64,000 bases of DNA from Setaria digitata (Eukaryota > Nematoda > Chromadorea > Rhabditida > Setariidae), in NCBI GenBank assembly GCA_003640385.1, contig RCAB01000005.1, positions 62,001 to 126,000 on the forward strand, in the 5' to 3' direction. Below, piece after piece: positions 51,521-64,000 of this stretch. The translations under genes were made by a program, and so were the position numbers. Positions within the stretch are counted from its first letter, which is position 1; every line of letters starts with the position of its first letter. The notes under the pieces are model-generated. The model saw only the letters and a program-made list of their open reading frames with translations. It did not search any database and was not told where the DNA came from.

Positions 51521-54500
51521 TGCTATAAAAAATGAATTTCGGTAAGGATTGCTACCAACACAAACAGCTGTTTCGGCCTTCAACTATTGGTGGTTCACGC
51601 TTTTAGACTACTTACTCTCAGATTATGCTGAGTAGGAAAATTCACACCTTCACTCAAGAAACTACTTTGTTTCATAGAGTTCAGAAAGCCTAAGAACAAC
51701 TGCTGTGCTAAAATCCTAGCTTTTTAACAACATTTCCGCACCGCTGGAACTCCTAGAACCCTAAAATCCTTAGAATTCTACCAAAAAAGCTGGAAAGAAA
51801 CATTCAAGAAAAGCTAGTAATAATGTGAAGAGCGAAGTTCCGAGCTTATGAACTGCTTATTCCTTATCAGCTACCAATTCGGAACAGACGCCACAATATC
51901 AGTAACAGCTTTTTGTTTGATTTACATCTTTTAACGGGTGGAAAACTCACAGACACACGCTAAATTGTTGTTCAGACTATAGTCAGTTTTGAAACCCCAC
52001 CACAGTACTTCACCACTAAACTTTTTATTTACCAGTTAGATGTAATGCTAAAAAAAAATTCTCGGCTGCTTCGGATATTCCTAGGTGACAACCTACTGGT
52101 AAAATCCATATTACAAATCCATATTACGTCCCTGAAGACAAATAAAGTCTTCACTTTCCATTTTAAACGTATTAGACGCTAGCTATACGACACATCAATT
52201 TCAAAACAAGTTTTTCATTATTTAAATCATTTCACTCAATGTCATTCCACATATCGAACCACATTACGAACAGCTCATTTACCGATTTATTGTTACTTCC
52301 AGAATATTGAAACACCAGTCAGAGAATTCGCAATCTTATCTTAATGAACTTATACCGAGTTTTGCAAAGCTTCTCCAAACACTCATGAAAACGTTTAATT
52401 CGTGGCAGCAGAAGCTAACAATTCATAAATAAAAAATGAAAAAACTCAAGGAAGCAATCATCAGAAGACGACTATAAATCTCGAAATTTTGTAAAGGGAA
52501 CAACATAGGCGACGCAGGAAGTTTCATAAATTAGTGAAATAAAAAAGATGAAAATGTGAAGTGTCAAATGGATTACAGATTTGTGTTGGTTCTGTACGAT
52601 TTTTCGAAAAATAAGTATACGATAAAATACATAAGAACTATACTTGATAAATGTAATGTCCAAATGAAGATTTAGATATCCTTCGAGAGAATTGATAGGA
52701 TACTTTTGTTTGGAAATTCTTAACCAAACCACAAAACGCATAAGGAATTCACACTACAATGACAGCGAAAGTAATTTAACAGATAATGCAATCGCGGACA
52801 TGCAATACTTCCAATGTCAGATGAAACTGCTTTAACAGATGAGAAATATAGTTAGGTTCCAGAATTATGATAAAAAAAAAAAAAAAAAAAAGATGATTGG
52901 AATTGGAAAGAAAGCTCCATTAAAACATGCGCCAAAATGATATACGGCTGACCTCAGTAGCAATCTAATGAAACATAAGAGCACGATAAATAGTGAATTT
53001 AGCTTTGTGCATGATGTTGCGCACACTAAGCAATCAACACTGATGCATTAGTGGTACAACTGAAAAGAACTAACAGTGATGAAGAGAAGCTATAGAACCA
53101 TTTCTTGGTAACTGTCAAACATGCGTGTAATAAGAAAGAATAAATTCCTCGATAAATCAAACACGAATTGGTGCATGGGTTCAAGATGAGTTTAAAAAGA
53201 ATAGAAACAGCTAAAAGGAAATGATCAATTGAAAGGGTAATTAAGCAGTGACAAGGAACATTCTGAAGTAAAAATTAAATCTGAAATCGGAATAAAAAAA
53301 AAGGATTATTAGCTCTGCACACGATTACATATATGGGGAGTTCATTTACGTATATTAATAAAAGAACAACGTCCCTTTAATTTCTTAAGATTCAGAAAGA
53401 GAAATGAAATTAATGAAGTACAGAAAGCTAATACTTTCAAAGTTATTGGTGCCCTATAGGATCGAATAAGAAAAAAAAAGCCCGATCAAATTAAGGGTAA
53501 AAACGTTGTCCCCTCATACAAACAAAAGATTAAAAACAAGTCATTATAAACATACACGTGCAGATCAACGTACCCTACAACAAAACGAAAAACAAAACAA
53601 AATGAAACCAATAAACCATTTCGCTAGATTCAAAAAAAAATCTTTTCCAACAAATCCTCCCGAATACTTCAAACAATTTTTTTCGAAAAAGAAAGATTAA
53701 GATTTTAAGGCAGCCGACTTTCATTTTGTAAAAGCTAGTATTTTACTAAGTAATGATTTCCAGTTTTCAATAAAACAAATTCAAATAAAAACAACATAGG
53801 AATTATTTTAACAATAATACCATTTTCCTCCTGGATGTTTCAGAGCTCTTATAATAACGAATGGAACAACAAGATAGCCAATTGTAAAGCAGCGACAACT
53901 GAAGGCTCACAGAATGATTTCCAACAAACTGTGCTTGAGCACGAGATAACAAGAGACCGCTAAAAGTAAGCCATCACTTCCTGACATTAGCCACTGAAAA
54001 CCAAATTTGCAAATATTGGAATTTAGAAATTCATAGAAACGCTAAAATTTCTTCACTTTTCCTAAAAAAATGCGCACCCAGCAACAAAGAAAAATTTCTT
54101 TACAAAAGCCATTCATTCAAGCTAAGGATTTGCAAGGCAGCAAAATATGATAGAATTCTAAAAAGACGAATGAAAAATGATAAAATTAACAGACGGGAAT
54201 TAGGATAATCCCAATAAGAGTTCAAGCAAATGATCACCATGGAGTAATTTAAACTGCCAGTGAAAATTAGACATTGAAGCATTCCCGGATATTCAGTATG
54301 GAATACTTATTACTAATGAACTCTCAACATGAATTAACATTAATTCTTCCAAAATTACTGGCATCGATTGTCGTCCAACTACCTGTTGTTCTTTTTTATA
54401 TAGATGTTAACGAAATAACATTAACAAACAAAACCCCCACAAAATTATTGATGCTTTCCTTAATTCAAAGTCTTAAACGCAATGAATTTTGCTGCCCTGA

Positions 54501-55204
54501 GTATAAAAATTGTAAATATTAGTTATAGCATTAATGACACATTATGAATATACAAGATATGTCAAAAGGTGTACGTATAATATACACACATCTGACTATT
54601 TCCAATCGGGACTCAAAAGAAATTTTCACAAAAAACAAATTAAGTTTCCGCATTATAAATTAAAAACACTTCACCGACAAATGACCTGACACTAATACCT
54701 TCTGATTTTTCAGAGTGTTGAGAGTGAAACTTTTTTAATTCACAGTCTTCCACAGTATATATTACCACTGCGATTCTTGAAGACCCGGAGAGGAACCTGC
54801 AGTTAATGTGATACTTTCAATAGCTAAATGAAGATAATGAATTAAAAAAGCTGAGATATATTTAGATGACTTCAAATTTCATTTTTCAGAAGACTAAGTT
54901 CCAGAAATGCTGATAAAAGATATAGATTTACAAATGGCTTCAAATACTATTACATCAAACTAAGTAACTCAGCACATCTACAAGCATGAATTTTTGAAGC
55001 ACCCTTATGGACTTATATTCAAATATAGCCTTAATATTAAGACGACACGAAATCCTGAACGAAAAACTCTGTGTATATATTCAAACTCGAAAATACTGGT
55101 ATTTAAACTACAGTTCGCGAAATTCCTACACCAGAAACTATTTAAGAAATGCAAAAATCAATACAGGCTAACCAAAATTTACTGAACGAATTAAAAAATA
55201 TTAC
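51521..55204. other. Intergenic, saposin-like gene to IGF2BP 3' end
   Basis: About 3.7 kb of AT-rich sequence with many A runs. It should contain the saposin-like promoter on the right and the IGF2BP 3' untranslated region near 55 kb. Frames such as 52472-52741 and 54274-54522 have biased composition and no resemblance to a family. A short direct duplication (AAATCCATATTAC) lies near 52105-52130. Confidence 0.45.
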
Positions 55205-57214
55205 CTATCTTGAGCTTCTGTACATACCCTGAGTGTTAGAAGCACTTTGCCCATTGGCAGGTCCAATATTTAATCGCTGCGAAAAATCACTAATCAGCTG
55301 ACCAAGCCTTGCCTGTACGGCCTGTGACGACTGAAAATTACCGAATACACGAACAGTGGTTGCTTTTTGCGCTTCGTCTTCACCTGCATCATCTGGGATT
55401 TTAACCTGTGCTCCTGTCATGCGTTGCAACTCGCGAACCTAAAACTGTTTAAACGAATGCTATTTTAACATCTTGTGATTTTTAAGTTTTGATTAACTTC
55501 TGTAGCCGATCATTTCTGTGTTAGAAAACTCACGTTCTGGCCTCCTTTTCCAATGATTCGTCCAACAAGCTTGCTAGGCACGGCAATTTCAGTACATAAT
55601 CGCACTTCATCCATGTAGTGACAACTTTGTTCGGCAATGCGCTGATAAATCCAAAACTGTGCCTAAAATTCAGATTGAGCTGCGATATTAAAATAAAAAG
55701 AAGTGGACTAACCGCCATGTTCTAATTTCAAGTCGACATTATAATACAGCCTTACAAAAACATTTATGCAGTTAAGATTCTTTCGAATTTTTTTCTGCTA
55801 TATCCTTCTTTTCAACCCTTCCTTTCCAGTATACAAGTATCTCACCATTCTCTGGAATTTAGATAAAAACTTGCTACAGGATTTCATGACCCGAATTTTA
55901 TATAAACTAAATTTTTCATTCAGATACTCAGATACCTCCCTATATGCAGCAAAAAAAAAAAGGTGAAATCTAGAAATCTACTTATAACCCTGATAAGTTC
56001 GAAGAATTTTCGAAGCTAAAAAAAATGCCTTATACTGTTGAGAATCATTTCCAGTAATAGTTACGAGACGTTCTTCGGCATGCATATCTTTGTCTTTGTC
56101 CTTTGGCAGTTTTGGTGATGGTGCCTGAAACTTCAGTGTCGATATAAAATAAATTACATCTTAGTTACACCTTAGTCATCACTATTTTGGATATCTGACA
56201 AAGTTACTCAATAGATTAACTCAGTTGTGTAAATTGAGAACTTAAGAGGAGCATAAATCTCCATATTCACTTCGATTCAGATTATTATACTTATTGCTCA
56301 TCAGTGCTACAACAGAACAATACCATTACAGTGACCTTATCTGCATTCTCTTCTTTTTTACCATTCTGTTTTTCTTCGCTATTTTCATCAATACCGGGTT
56401 CGTTAACCCTTTCGTTGCCTTCTCCTGCTTCCTTCTTCATCAATTCGCTTACAGTGATGTTCTCCTGAATATTACATTATTTCTCATTAACACAAAGCTT
56501 ATCAGGAAACTTACTTGTCTAATCTTCAACATAATCATGCAAAACTATTAAACCTTGTCATTTTTTTCATTGTTCCCTTCCCCTTTGCCATCCTTTTTGT
56601 CTTTATTGGTCCCGCCACCTTCAATTCGAAGTTGAGCCCCCGTCAACCGTATTGCACTTCGAATATGAGCACCCTAAAATCAATACCAAGGAATCGAGTT
56701 AGTTCGAAGAAAACTTAGAAGTTATATACTTCTTTATATGATATATTTATGCATTTTTGTTGAAACAGTGTCGAAGACTACAGACAAGCAGCATAAAATG
56801 CATAGTAAAGGCCAGAATACGCAGCATGTTAAAAGAATACGATATAAAAGAGGAAATAAGGTAAGAAAAAAAAAGCTTATGATGCTCCTTATACTAATCG
56901 AAACATTTACTTCCCATTCCCAGGCACTCCTTTTCCACTTCAATTTCTTCATCCCTCTTCTGTTTGTACAAAGTTTAAAATGTGGAAACCAACCTTCGAA
57001 CCAATAAGCGCACCCACCATGTTATTCGGTACCCACATGTGAACAGTACGAATCTGCTGCTGCCCTGTGCCAGTTGTAGTTGTGCTAACCGTACCGCGAA
57101 CATATTGAGCGGGTGGAACACCGGTAGCGGCACTCAGATAACCCGCTTCACCTATGGATGCCATTAAAGGCATTGTTGCTGCAGCACTCGTATTTGAATA
57201 TATCATCTAAAACG

Positions 57215-57247
<33 letters not shown>

Positions 57248-58891
57248 CGGAAAATTTTGCAAAGGNAATATCTTGCAAGTAATGAAAAATTCTAAGAATA
57301 ATGATGGGAATTCATCAACATCATATGTACAAAATCTTTTGAAGATCAGAGCTAAGTAGTAAACTACCAATTTTACAAAATATAAGGAAATCGCAGGAAT
57401 AAATTGGAATCCCAGAACTAAATATTAGATTTCCACTACTCCTTGATATTTAGCTTAGGTTCCGTTCAGAATTTAAAACTAACTCGGCTGTTTACATCGG
57501 CTTCAAAACTTAAACGCAATTTCTGACTTATTTTTTGTTCCGCTGCGGAAACAACACTCATCGTAGGAGCTTTCACAGTGACAGTTCGCTCCAGGTGCAT
57601 TGCCATATCAGACCCATATAACGATGACGCAGTATAGGGTGGCATCAGGGCGTAAGCATCACGTGCCAAAGTCGTTTCACTTAAATTACTATGAAGGAAA
57701 TTCTTTTTTTTTTTGCTCTCAACTTAACAGGTTCACATTAAAATCATCAACAAAAAAAAAAAATTCAGTTGTAGTGCATTTAATTTCATAAATGTAATTG
57801 AAATGGACGAATATAAAAAAATATATCCCTATCATTGTATTGTTCTTTATGTAGTTGAGGAAAAGCAAGATTCATAAAGTAAATGAACATACAAATTGTC
57901 AGATCTAAGACAACAATTCCTTCTATCATAAACTGCTTCTGAATTACCATTAAAGCCGCATTTTAGATCCGCAGAAAAAACAATAAAATGAAAACTAACT
58001 TCGATACATAGATATGAGCACCAGTCTCTTCCATAATCTTTTTGATTGTGGCACCACCTCTCCCAATCAAACGTCCAACTAGCTGGTTATGCGCGCGAAT
58101 TTTCAATTCGATATCAGGACTGAAAGCAAGCACTCAGATGCGAATTAGCAAAAGTGGGAGTACGACGGTTACCAAGAAGAAAGAGATCAGAGAAATTCAA
58201 ATTCAAAGTCCAGTGAGCTTCGCGATAATTTCTGATCATAGCCGGATTATTCTTACTGTATAATATTCACAAGAAACCAAGATTTATTTAAAGGGAAAAA
58301 TCTTACTGTTGCGCAATAGTATTATCTTTCTCCATTTCTTTCCTTACAACTTCTAAAATTTTGATGCACGCTTTCGAACAACCCTCCGGTTGCCCCAAAA
58401 TGGATATAACCTATAACCAACAAAAGAATGGTTATAAACTAAATTTATAACTACATAATGATCTTTAAAAATTATCAAGAAAGCTAACTGCATTTAAAAA
58501 TAAAAACGTGTAGAATCTTACAACAGCAAAAGAAAACCTTTTCAGTATTTTTGGTGGGATCTCGGGCAGCTCTCTGAACATCAACAACACAACGTGCTTT
58601 AGATTCTTTTGTTATTTCTCGAATGCTCGAACCTCCTTGACCAATGATGGCTCCTACATATCTTGCATCAACAACAATTCGTAATGGCATATCCTGCAAG
58701 TTAAAAATCTTTCGCAGTTGAAAATGAGACCGCTTAACACACAAATTTCTAGCTTTAAGCATAAAACATCGGATTGGAGTAGTCAGGTACAAAAAGAAAA
58801 GCCAGACGGAACGGAACTTCGGTAAAAATACACTGTCTACTTTTCTTCTTCATCATTCTCTATTCTCTACTGAGCACATAATTTGGAACTT

Positions 58892-58926
<35 letters not shown>

Positions 58927-61900
58927 GGCAACCTGAGATGAAGGCATACAGTGATGTGGTGTAAGTGAAGCTGCTAGTGGTGTTATGCCTTGAGCAATAT
59001 TATGTGATCCATCACCAGAGACAGTTCCAGACTGATGCATGCCCTGGTGTGTGATACTTCCCGATGGTACACTGCCCTGGTGTACACCACTACCACGACT
59101 TAAACCATTTCCAACTTCATGACCAGTTTGTCGTTGCTGTACATTGTTTGTTACAGCTATAAAATATTCATTGGGGAGATAATATCTTCCACAGAAGACC
59201 ATTAAATTCATGTCATTCAACCACGGACTTTGTAAAAGAGACTTAATTTTCGCTAACATTACTATACAATTCACATTCAAATGAACAGAAAAATAAAATT
59301 ATCTAGATACTAATTTGTCAATAGTATCCAGATAATTAAAGAAAGAAGAATTATAAACATACGGCCAGTTCCAATTGATGGACGAGAATAATGACTTGGA
59401 CCCTGCTGAAATGTAACAGGATGATGCTGTGGTACGGTTTGATAACCTGAAAAAAAAAAGTAAAAGGAAATTAGTATAATTTCAAGGAACTAAATACTAA
59501 ACCTTTAATCGAATACGAAACAACTAACATTCTTGAATGAAGGTAATCAATTAGTTTAGCATACCTTATAAGCAATGCAAGTAAGGGTTTTTAATCTATG
59601 CTCATTTGTATTCAGTTGTCAGTTGTTGAAGCGTTTTTCGTGTCATCAAGATTCCTAAGCGCTATTGCTACATTTGCCAAAGAAATCAAGTTTTCAAGTT
59701 GGGTTTTGTGAAAAGGAATTTTATAGAATCCTGAGAAACTCTAATTCTTGTGAGGTATTCCACAGCGAAGTGAAACACACTTGCGTGGTTCTAAATGTGA
59801 GAAAAACAATGTCACAACAAAACGACCTGTCATTTCATAACTATATTATGTTTCAACACGTACAACACTAATTTCCATTAAAAAAAAAAATTCTAACTCC
59901 ACACTTTTTTGGAAAAAAAAAAAAGTAGCAAAAACCATTCATAACAATGAAGAAAATATTTTTTTAATGTTCAATTTACCTTTTTAACTCAGTCAACAGA
60001 TTTTCCGAAAAAAAAAAAAAGGAAATATCAAAATATGCTAAAGAAAATAAAAGGATTCAAATTTTTCGGGAGTAAAGATGTCCTAAAGAAGAAAACTTTT
60101 TTGCTCTTCACAGCCATCCTCTTACCAAAAATAAATCAGTAGTTTTTTTTTCTCCCAGTTCTTAAATGAATAATAAGGCAACTATTCATTCGTTGGTAGA
60201 TTAAAGAAACGACAACTTCCAGCCTCAAAATTGTAGATCTAAAAGAAAGTAGGTGGAGGAGGGGGGTGAATACCAAGCTTATCGGATGCCACAAATCTTA
60301 TGCTCTGCTGCTTTTTCTGCAACTGCTGCTCCCGATCAAGAACTTCTTTCTCAAGTAAAGCTCATACATTATTGATTTTTGCACTGGAGATGAAAGCAGA
60401 AAAAGAAAAAGTGAGAAAGCAGAAGCGGGAAAGACTACACGGGACGAAAATATGCAGCGAATGAAAGAGTGCAGCTCGAACGGCTAAAAAAAAATTGTCA
60501 CAATTCATAGACAAAAAGAAATGAAGACAAAAAAAGTGAAAAAAAAGACAACTTCCAATGACAAGGAATGATGATCGCTGAAAAATAAACAAAAAAAAAA
60601 ACAAAAGTATGGGATGAAACGCAACGATTATGTTTTCCCTGACGGAATCAATCAATAAGAGAGGCAAGGAGTGCGAGCATTTGTTCATACGCCTTCGCAT
60701 AGCTTAGAGAGTGCTCCGTTGACAGATTTCTAAATATCTGTTGGATTGCCAGTTGTGGAGACAAATAACTCTCCAGAAAAACCAACATAAAGAAAGAGAG
60801 GTAGCGCATGAGTACGTTCATTACTTGATTTCTTCCGCCCGAGACAATGGAACTGCACTGAGGAAGCTGGAATATGAATATATGCTTAGATGATCAGGTG
60901 TACGACTTAAATCAGAAGTTAATATACCGTCCTCATCTCCTTTTTGGAACTCCTCAGTACCCTCTTGAGAGCCCTAGGTATAGAAGATTTTGGCAATCAC
61001 ACCTCATTATCAGTTGCAATGGAGATGAAGGATAGCACTGCTATCAAAAATAAGTGGATATAGAGAATATTAAGTCTCAGAGTAATCCCAACTGTTGACG
61101 ACTATGGTTCAAAGTACTGATTCTAATATGTTACGATTCGCAGCAGTATCTACAAAAAAAAAAAATCTAATTCCGAAGCACTGAAGGATTTTATTCAGAA
61201 ATGGTCGAGATAATCAGGTATTCAAAAGACGAAAACTTTAACGGTGAAAAGTCCATAGAATTCAAATCTTACGTAAAGAAAGCGAGCGATCAAACTGCAG
61301 CTTTTTAAACACCTTTTTTAGAAAAAAAAAAAAAATGATTACTGATATTTTTGCAGACTTCTGACAAATTACTGTGCTACTGAATGAAAAGAATGATATA
61401 GCTTTGAAGCAATGACAAAAGCTGCACCAGAAATATCAAACGTGACAAGATGGAAGGAATAAATCCCGCACATATATGAACAACCTATGAAACAAATCAG
61501 ATCTAATTCAATATCTTTTCGTATGAAATTTTGATATTGTGGCATTGTGAGAGAATTTTGTGGTTAAACTTCAGTCTACCAACTCCTATAAGTCCTATAG
61601 TACTATTTCGATCTTAGTATCAGAAAAGATCATCATGTATCAAAATCTATACTTCGAAAATCCAGAAATGCTAGGCAGGCTAAAAAAAACACTGGAACGA
61701 GAATAGAACAGAATCTACTACAGTAGAAAAACATTTATTATTTCTGTTACATTCTGCAGAAAACTGCTTTACTTGAATTATTCTTCTAAACAAAACATGG
61801 GAAAAAAAAACGAATGACGAGGACGATTAAAGAATACTTTTTTGAACATCTCAGTTTTTATGGCACGAGTAATTTCATTTAAATTCTAAAACCATGCAAA

Positions 61901-62273
61901 GCTATCGATCAAATAAATTTCTCACGTCTAAATACTCTAAGACGTAAATATGTACTCATGTGATGATGCTATTCCCGTTTCCGGAAGCTACCACACTGAC
62001 CGACAGGTTTCATTTCCATATATTGTGTGAAGCACCTAATCTATACAGCAAGAACACATTTAATTCAACAACAATCGTTACAATAATAACAGTAACAGGC
62101 ATGTGTTTGTCATTTAGTCCCATCAACTATACAGCAACATTATAAAAAAAAAAAAAAATGTGGAATTAGAACAAACCTGCAATGTATGGTGGTTGATTGG
62201 GATATAGATTGTAGGGTGTGGTGGTGTAAACATGCTGTTGTGCTTGAGCCGATCGATTTGCAAAATGGTCCAT
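55205..62273 (-). CDS. imph-1: IGF2BP/IMP-type RNA-binding protein, four KH domains
   Basis: Thirteen exons on the minus strand: 62177-62273, 59363-59446, 58933-59156, 58538-58693, 58307-58410, 58000-58119, 57484-57679, 56994-57206, 56554-56673, 56336-56464, 56029-56124, 55534-55662 and 55205-55438, giving 633 residues. The N-terminal 135 residues are rich in Gln, His, Ser, Pro and Gly and contain no RRM, unlike vertebrate IGF2BP1-3 but as in Drosophila Imp. Four KH domains follow, each with its GxxG loop: [45 protein letters not shown] and [15 protein letters not shown]; bars mark introns. An acidic and lysine-rich linker (exons 9-10) lies inside KH3. The family binds localised and maternal mRNAs and controls their stability and translation in the cytoplasm. 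The intron after exon 11 appears to start with GC (AAG|GCATTT). An extra in-phase exon at 60274-60360 may be included in some transcripts. Confidence 0.94.
57215..57266. repeat. Long A run and an undetermined base
   Basis: A run of about 32 A residues at 57215-57246 in an IGF2BP intron is followed at 57266 by an N, the only ambiguous base noticed in the window. Homopolymer length and the nearby base are likely assembly or sequencing uncertainties. No coding sequence is affected. Confidence 0.9.
58894..58922. repeat. AT dinucleotide microsatellite next to an IGF2BP donor
   Basis: About 29 bases of alternating TA lie 11 bases inside the intron that follows IGF2BP exon 3 on the minus strand. 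Such tracts vary in length between individuals. Confidence 0.9.
59298..59336. repeat. Hairpin with 15-nt arms in an IGF2BP intron
   Basis: ATTATCTAGATACTA at 59298-59312 pairs with 59322-59336, with one mismatch and a 9-nt loop. It lies in the intron between exons 2 and 3, just downstream of the exon 2 donor. Confidence 0.75.
60274..60360 (-). other. Possible 87-nt cassette exon of the IGF2BP-like gene
   Basis: Within the 2.7 kb first intron, 87 bases are flanked on the minus strand by an AG and by a GTATTC donor. They start with two and end with one base of a split codon, so they fit between exon 1 and exon 2 without a frame change. The insert reads [18 protein letters not shown] and then [10 protein letters not shown], a helical glutamine-rich segment unlike chance AT-rich translation. 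The acceptor (TGTATGAG) is weak. It is left out of the main model. Confidence 0.5.
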
Positions 62274-64000
62274 TTGCTTTTAATATGCTTTAATTTTTCC
62301 TGACCAAACAGCTTTCACAATTCAGCAGCTGTTATCCACTGCAAAAAAAGGGATAGATGATTATAACAATATCAGGACCACTGATACAATGGCTAGCTGG
62401 CTAATGTTAAATGTGCGAGCAAAATCTCTCCTGGATAATGAAATTGTAATTTGTTTTTAAGGTAAAGGTATTTAAAAAACCTGTGCTAAATATATCCCTT
62501 GCTCAGTATTTACAATATGATTTAGCGACCAAAACACAATCCTTAAGAGAAAGAAGGGTTACCTCTGGAAAAAGAAAGTTCTGGATGCAAATCCAATCTT
62601 GTCACTTCTTGAAATAAAACTTCCTGGAAGATGCTGTATCAATTTTCTCGTTGAAATAACGCTAATTCACAAATAATTTTCTGGAAATGATCTATATGTA
62701 TTCTTAATGCAGCAAGAGGAAAAAAATGCTGTTGAAGTCTTTGTAATAGTTAAGCACATGAAGAACATGACAGCGAAGATAAACCTTCTCCTCCAAAAAA
62801 TAGATTTAAAACAATCCTTACGAATGGGATAACGAAAGGACTATCTTACAAATTCAGGAAGTAAACTGCTTTTGAAATCTGATGCGTGACTTTGCGATAT
62901 GCCAAGGATGCTGCATCTTATGTTGAAGCAGAACTTTCCCTATGCTATCTTCTTCTTCTGGTGCGCTTCTTCCTTACCCCACATTCTTTTTTTTTCCACA
63001 GCTTTTAGACTCTAACAAAAATTTGTCCGAACTTCGGTGATAAAAGGCTGATAAAGTAAACAATACTTGAAAAAATTATAATGGTAAGAATTTCTATTGA
63101 AATCTACATTTACTGACACAGCCAGCAGAATCATTTCATCATGAGTGAGGGCTCAGGGGAGGGGGAGGAAGGAGGTCAGAAATAATGACAGGACAGGTTG
63201 ATATGAATAAAGAACGACGGCAACCCACTGCCAACTCATTTGAGAGTTGAGAGAAAAAGAAAGGTCTGAAAGTGCGAATCCACAAGGTCACAAACAACAA
63301 TACTACCCACGTTATCCAACAATAACCTTATCTGTAAAGAATCCTGGCTTCAAATAATGAAAAGCTAATTAACGAGTCACCTAAAACATGCCCCGAAACT
63401 TACCCACAAAACTCACTCCTCCTTACAGACTGGCCACCCGCTTTCTCCCTTCTACCCCCTACACCACTAAGAAACGAAGTCTCAAACTACCGTATCCACA
63501 ATTCGGATCGACGTGTTTTCTTGTCAAGATCACTAACCTCATCGAATAGCACATTACGTTAAAATATTTTCTGAAGCTTCTTTTGAATTTTCTGGATTAA
63601 TGCTATGAATTCGGTAGTCCTTTGTGGTATTGATTAGCATGGTCAACTATGGTTTCATAGTAGAAGTTTAATTCCCTGAAATTTTAGGACTGCAGCCTAT
63701 AAATAACACTGCAAATAATTTTATCCTCAGTGAGAGGAAGCAGCAAGATATCGCGTGGTTGTTAGTTGATGTTAGTCAAGCAGATTGGTAAATTGATAAA
63801 CTAGGAAGATTATATTTGAGTGAATGGTGAGTAGCGTAGCTAATTAATCCGAGATTTTTAAGATTAAGAAATTCATAAATCATGCCAACACTGCAAGAAT
63901 TCTTTAACAAGCTTCTTTGCCTTGGATTTCCAACTTATTGGAAATTCAAAAACACATAATAAATTTGTCTAGATTGGATATTTACATTAGTGAATTTGAA
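62274..64000. promoter_or_regulatory. Upstream region of the IGF2BP-like gene
   Basis: About 1.7 kb 5' of the minus-strand start codon. A TTTGGTCAG acceptor-like site lies about 30 bases upstream of the ATG and may be a trans-splice or 5' UTR splice site. A short G-rich stretch occurs near 63155-63175. No reading frame or RNA gene was recognised. Confidence 0.4.

Noticed and set aside
60362..60700. 112-residue minus-strand Phe/Ser-rich frame
   Set aside because: Caused by A-rich plus-strand sequence in the IGF2BP first intron; no domain or splice support.

Overview
The window looks like nuclear DNA of a nematode. It is AT-rich, with short exons split by many small introns, U-rich AG acceptors just upstream of several start codons (typical of spliced-leader trans-splicing), and proteins whose closest recognisable families are animal ones. 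A parasitic clade III (filaria-like) worm is my guess from style only; no species marker is visible. All gene models below were built by hand from splice signals, reading phase and remembered family sequences. No search was run.

Layout. (1) 0.8-2.1 kb, minus strand: a short MYND-finger protein of the ZMYND11/BRAM (C. elegans BRA) type, head to head with (2) cyclin Y at 3.1-5.8 kb. Cyclin Y is followed on the same strand by (3) a PITHD1-like protein (6.5-7.8 kb), (4) the ESCRT-II subunit VPS36 (8.9-11.6 kb) and (5) the polyadenylation factor FIP1 (12.5-16.7 kb). These four are colinear with gaps of 0.7-1.1 kb. (6) A MEIOC-family gene lies convergently on the minus strand (18.5-21.7 kb). A gene-poor stretch follows, then (7) mitochondrial ribosomal protein uS9m/MRPS9 on the minus strand (about 27.2-29.4 kb). 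A 5.7 kb non-coding interval leads to (8) the large NALCN-type sodium leak channel gene (35.1-48.3 kb, about 37 coding exons, about 1880 residues). Downstream, minus strand, (9) a two-exon gene for a small secreted saposin-fold protein sits at 50.3-51.5 kb, in a region where the longest open frame of the second exon is the wrong one. Last is (10) an IGF2BP/IMP-type four-KH RNA-binding protein (55.2-62.3 kb, minus).

Most of the genes are housekeeping or signalling: endosomal sorting (VPS36), mRNA 3' processing (FIP1), mRNA localisation and translation (IGF2BP), mitochondrial translation (MRPS9), membrane-linked CDK signalling (cyclin Y), neuronal resting conductance (NALCN) and germ-line meiotic entry (MEIOC). 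I saw no mobile element, CRISPR array, rRNA or tRNA gene.

The most unusual signals are: four introns that appear to use GC instead of GT at the 5' splice site, one with a non-consensus GCATTT; the saposin-like gene; a MEIOC homologue in a nematode-like genome; a NALCN C-terminal exon open in two frames, each supported by its own phase-matched pair of splice sites; phase-neutral micro- and cassette exons in NALCN and IGF2BP; a stop-free 69-nt intron in MEIOC; and several near-perfect hairpins inside introns or intergenic DNA.
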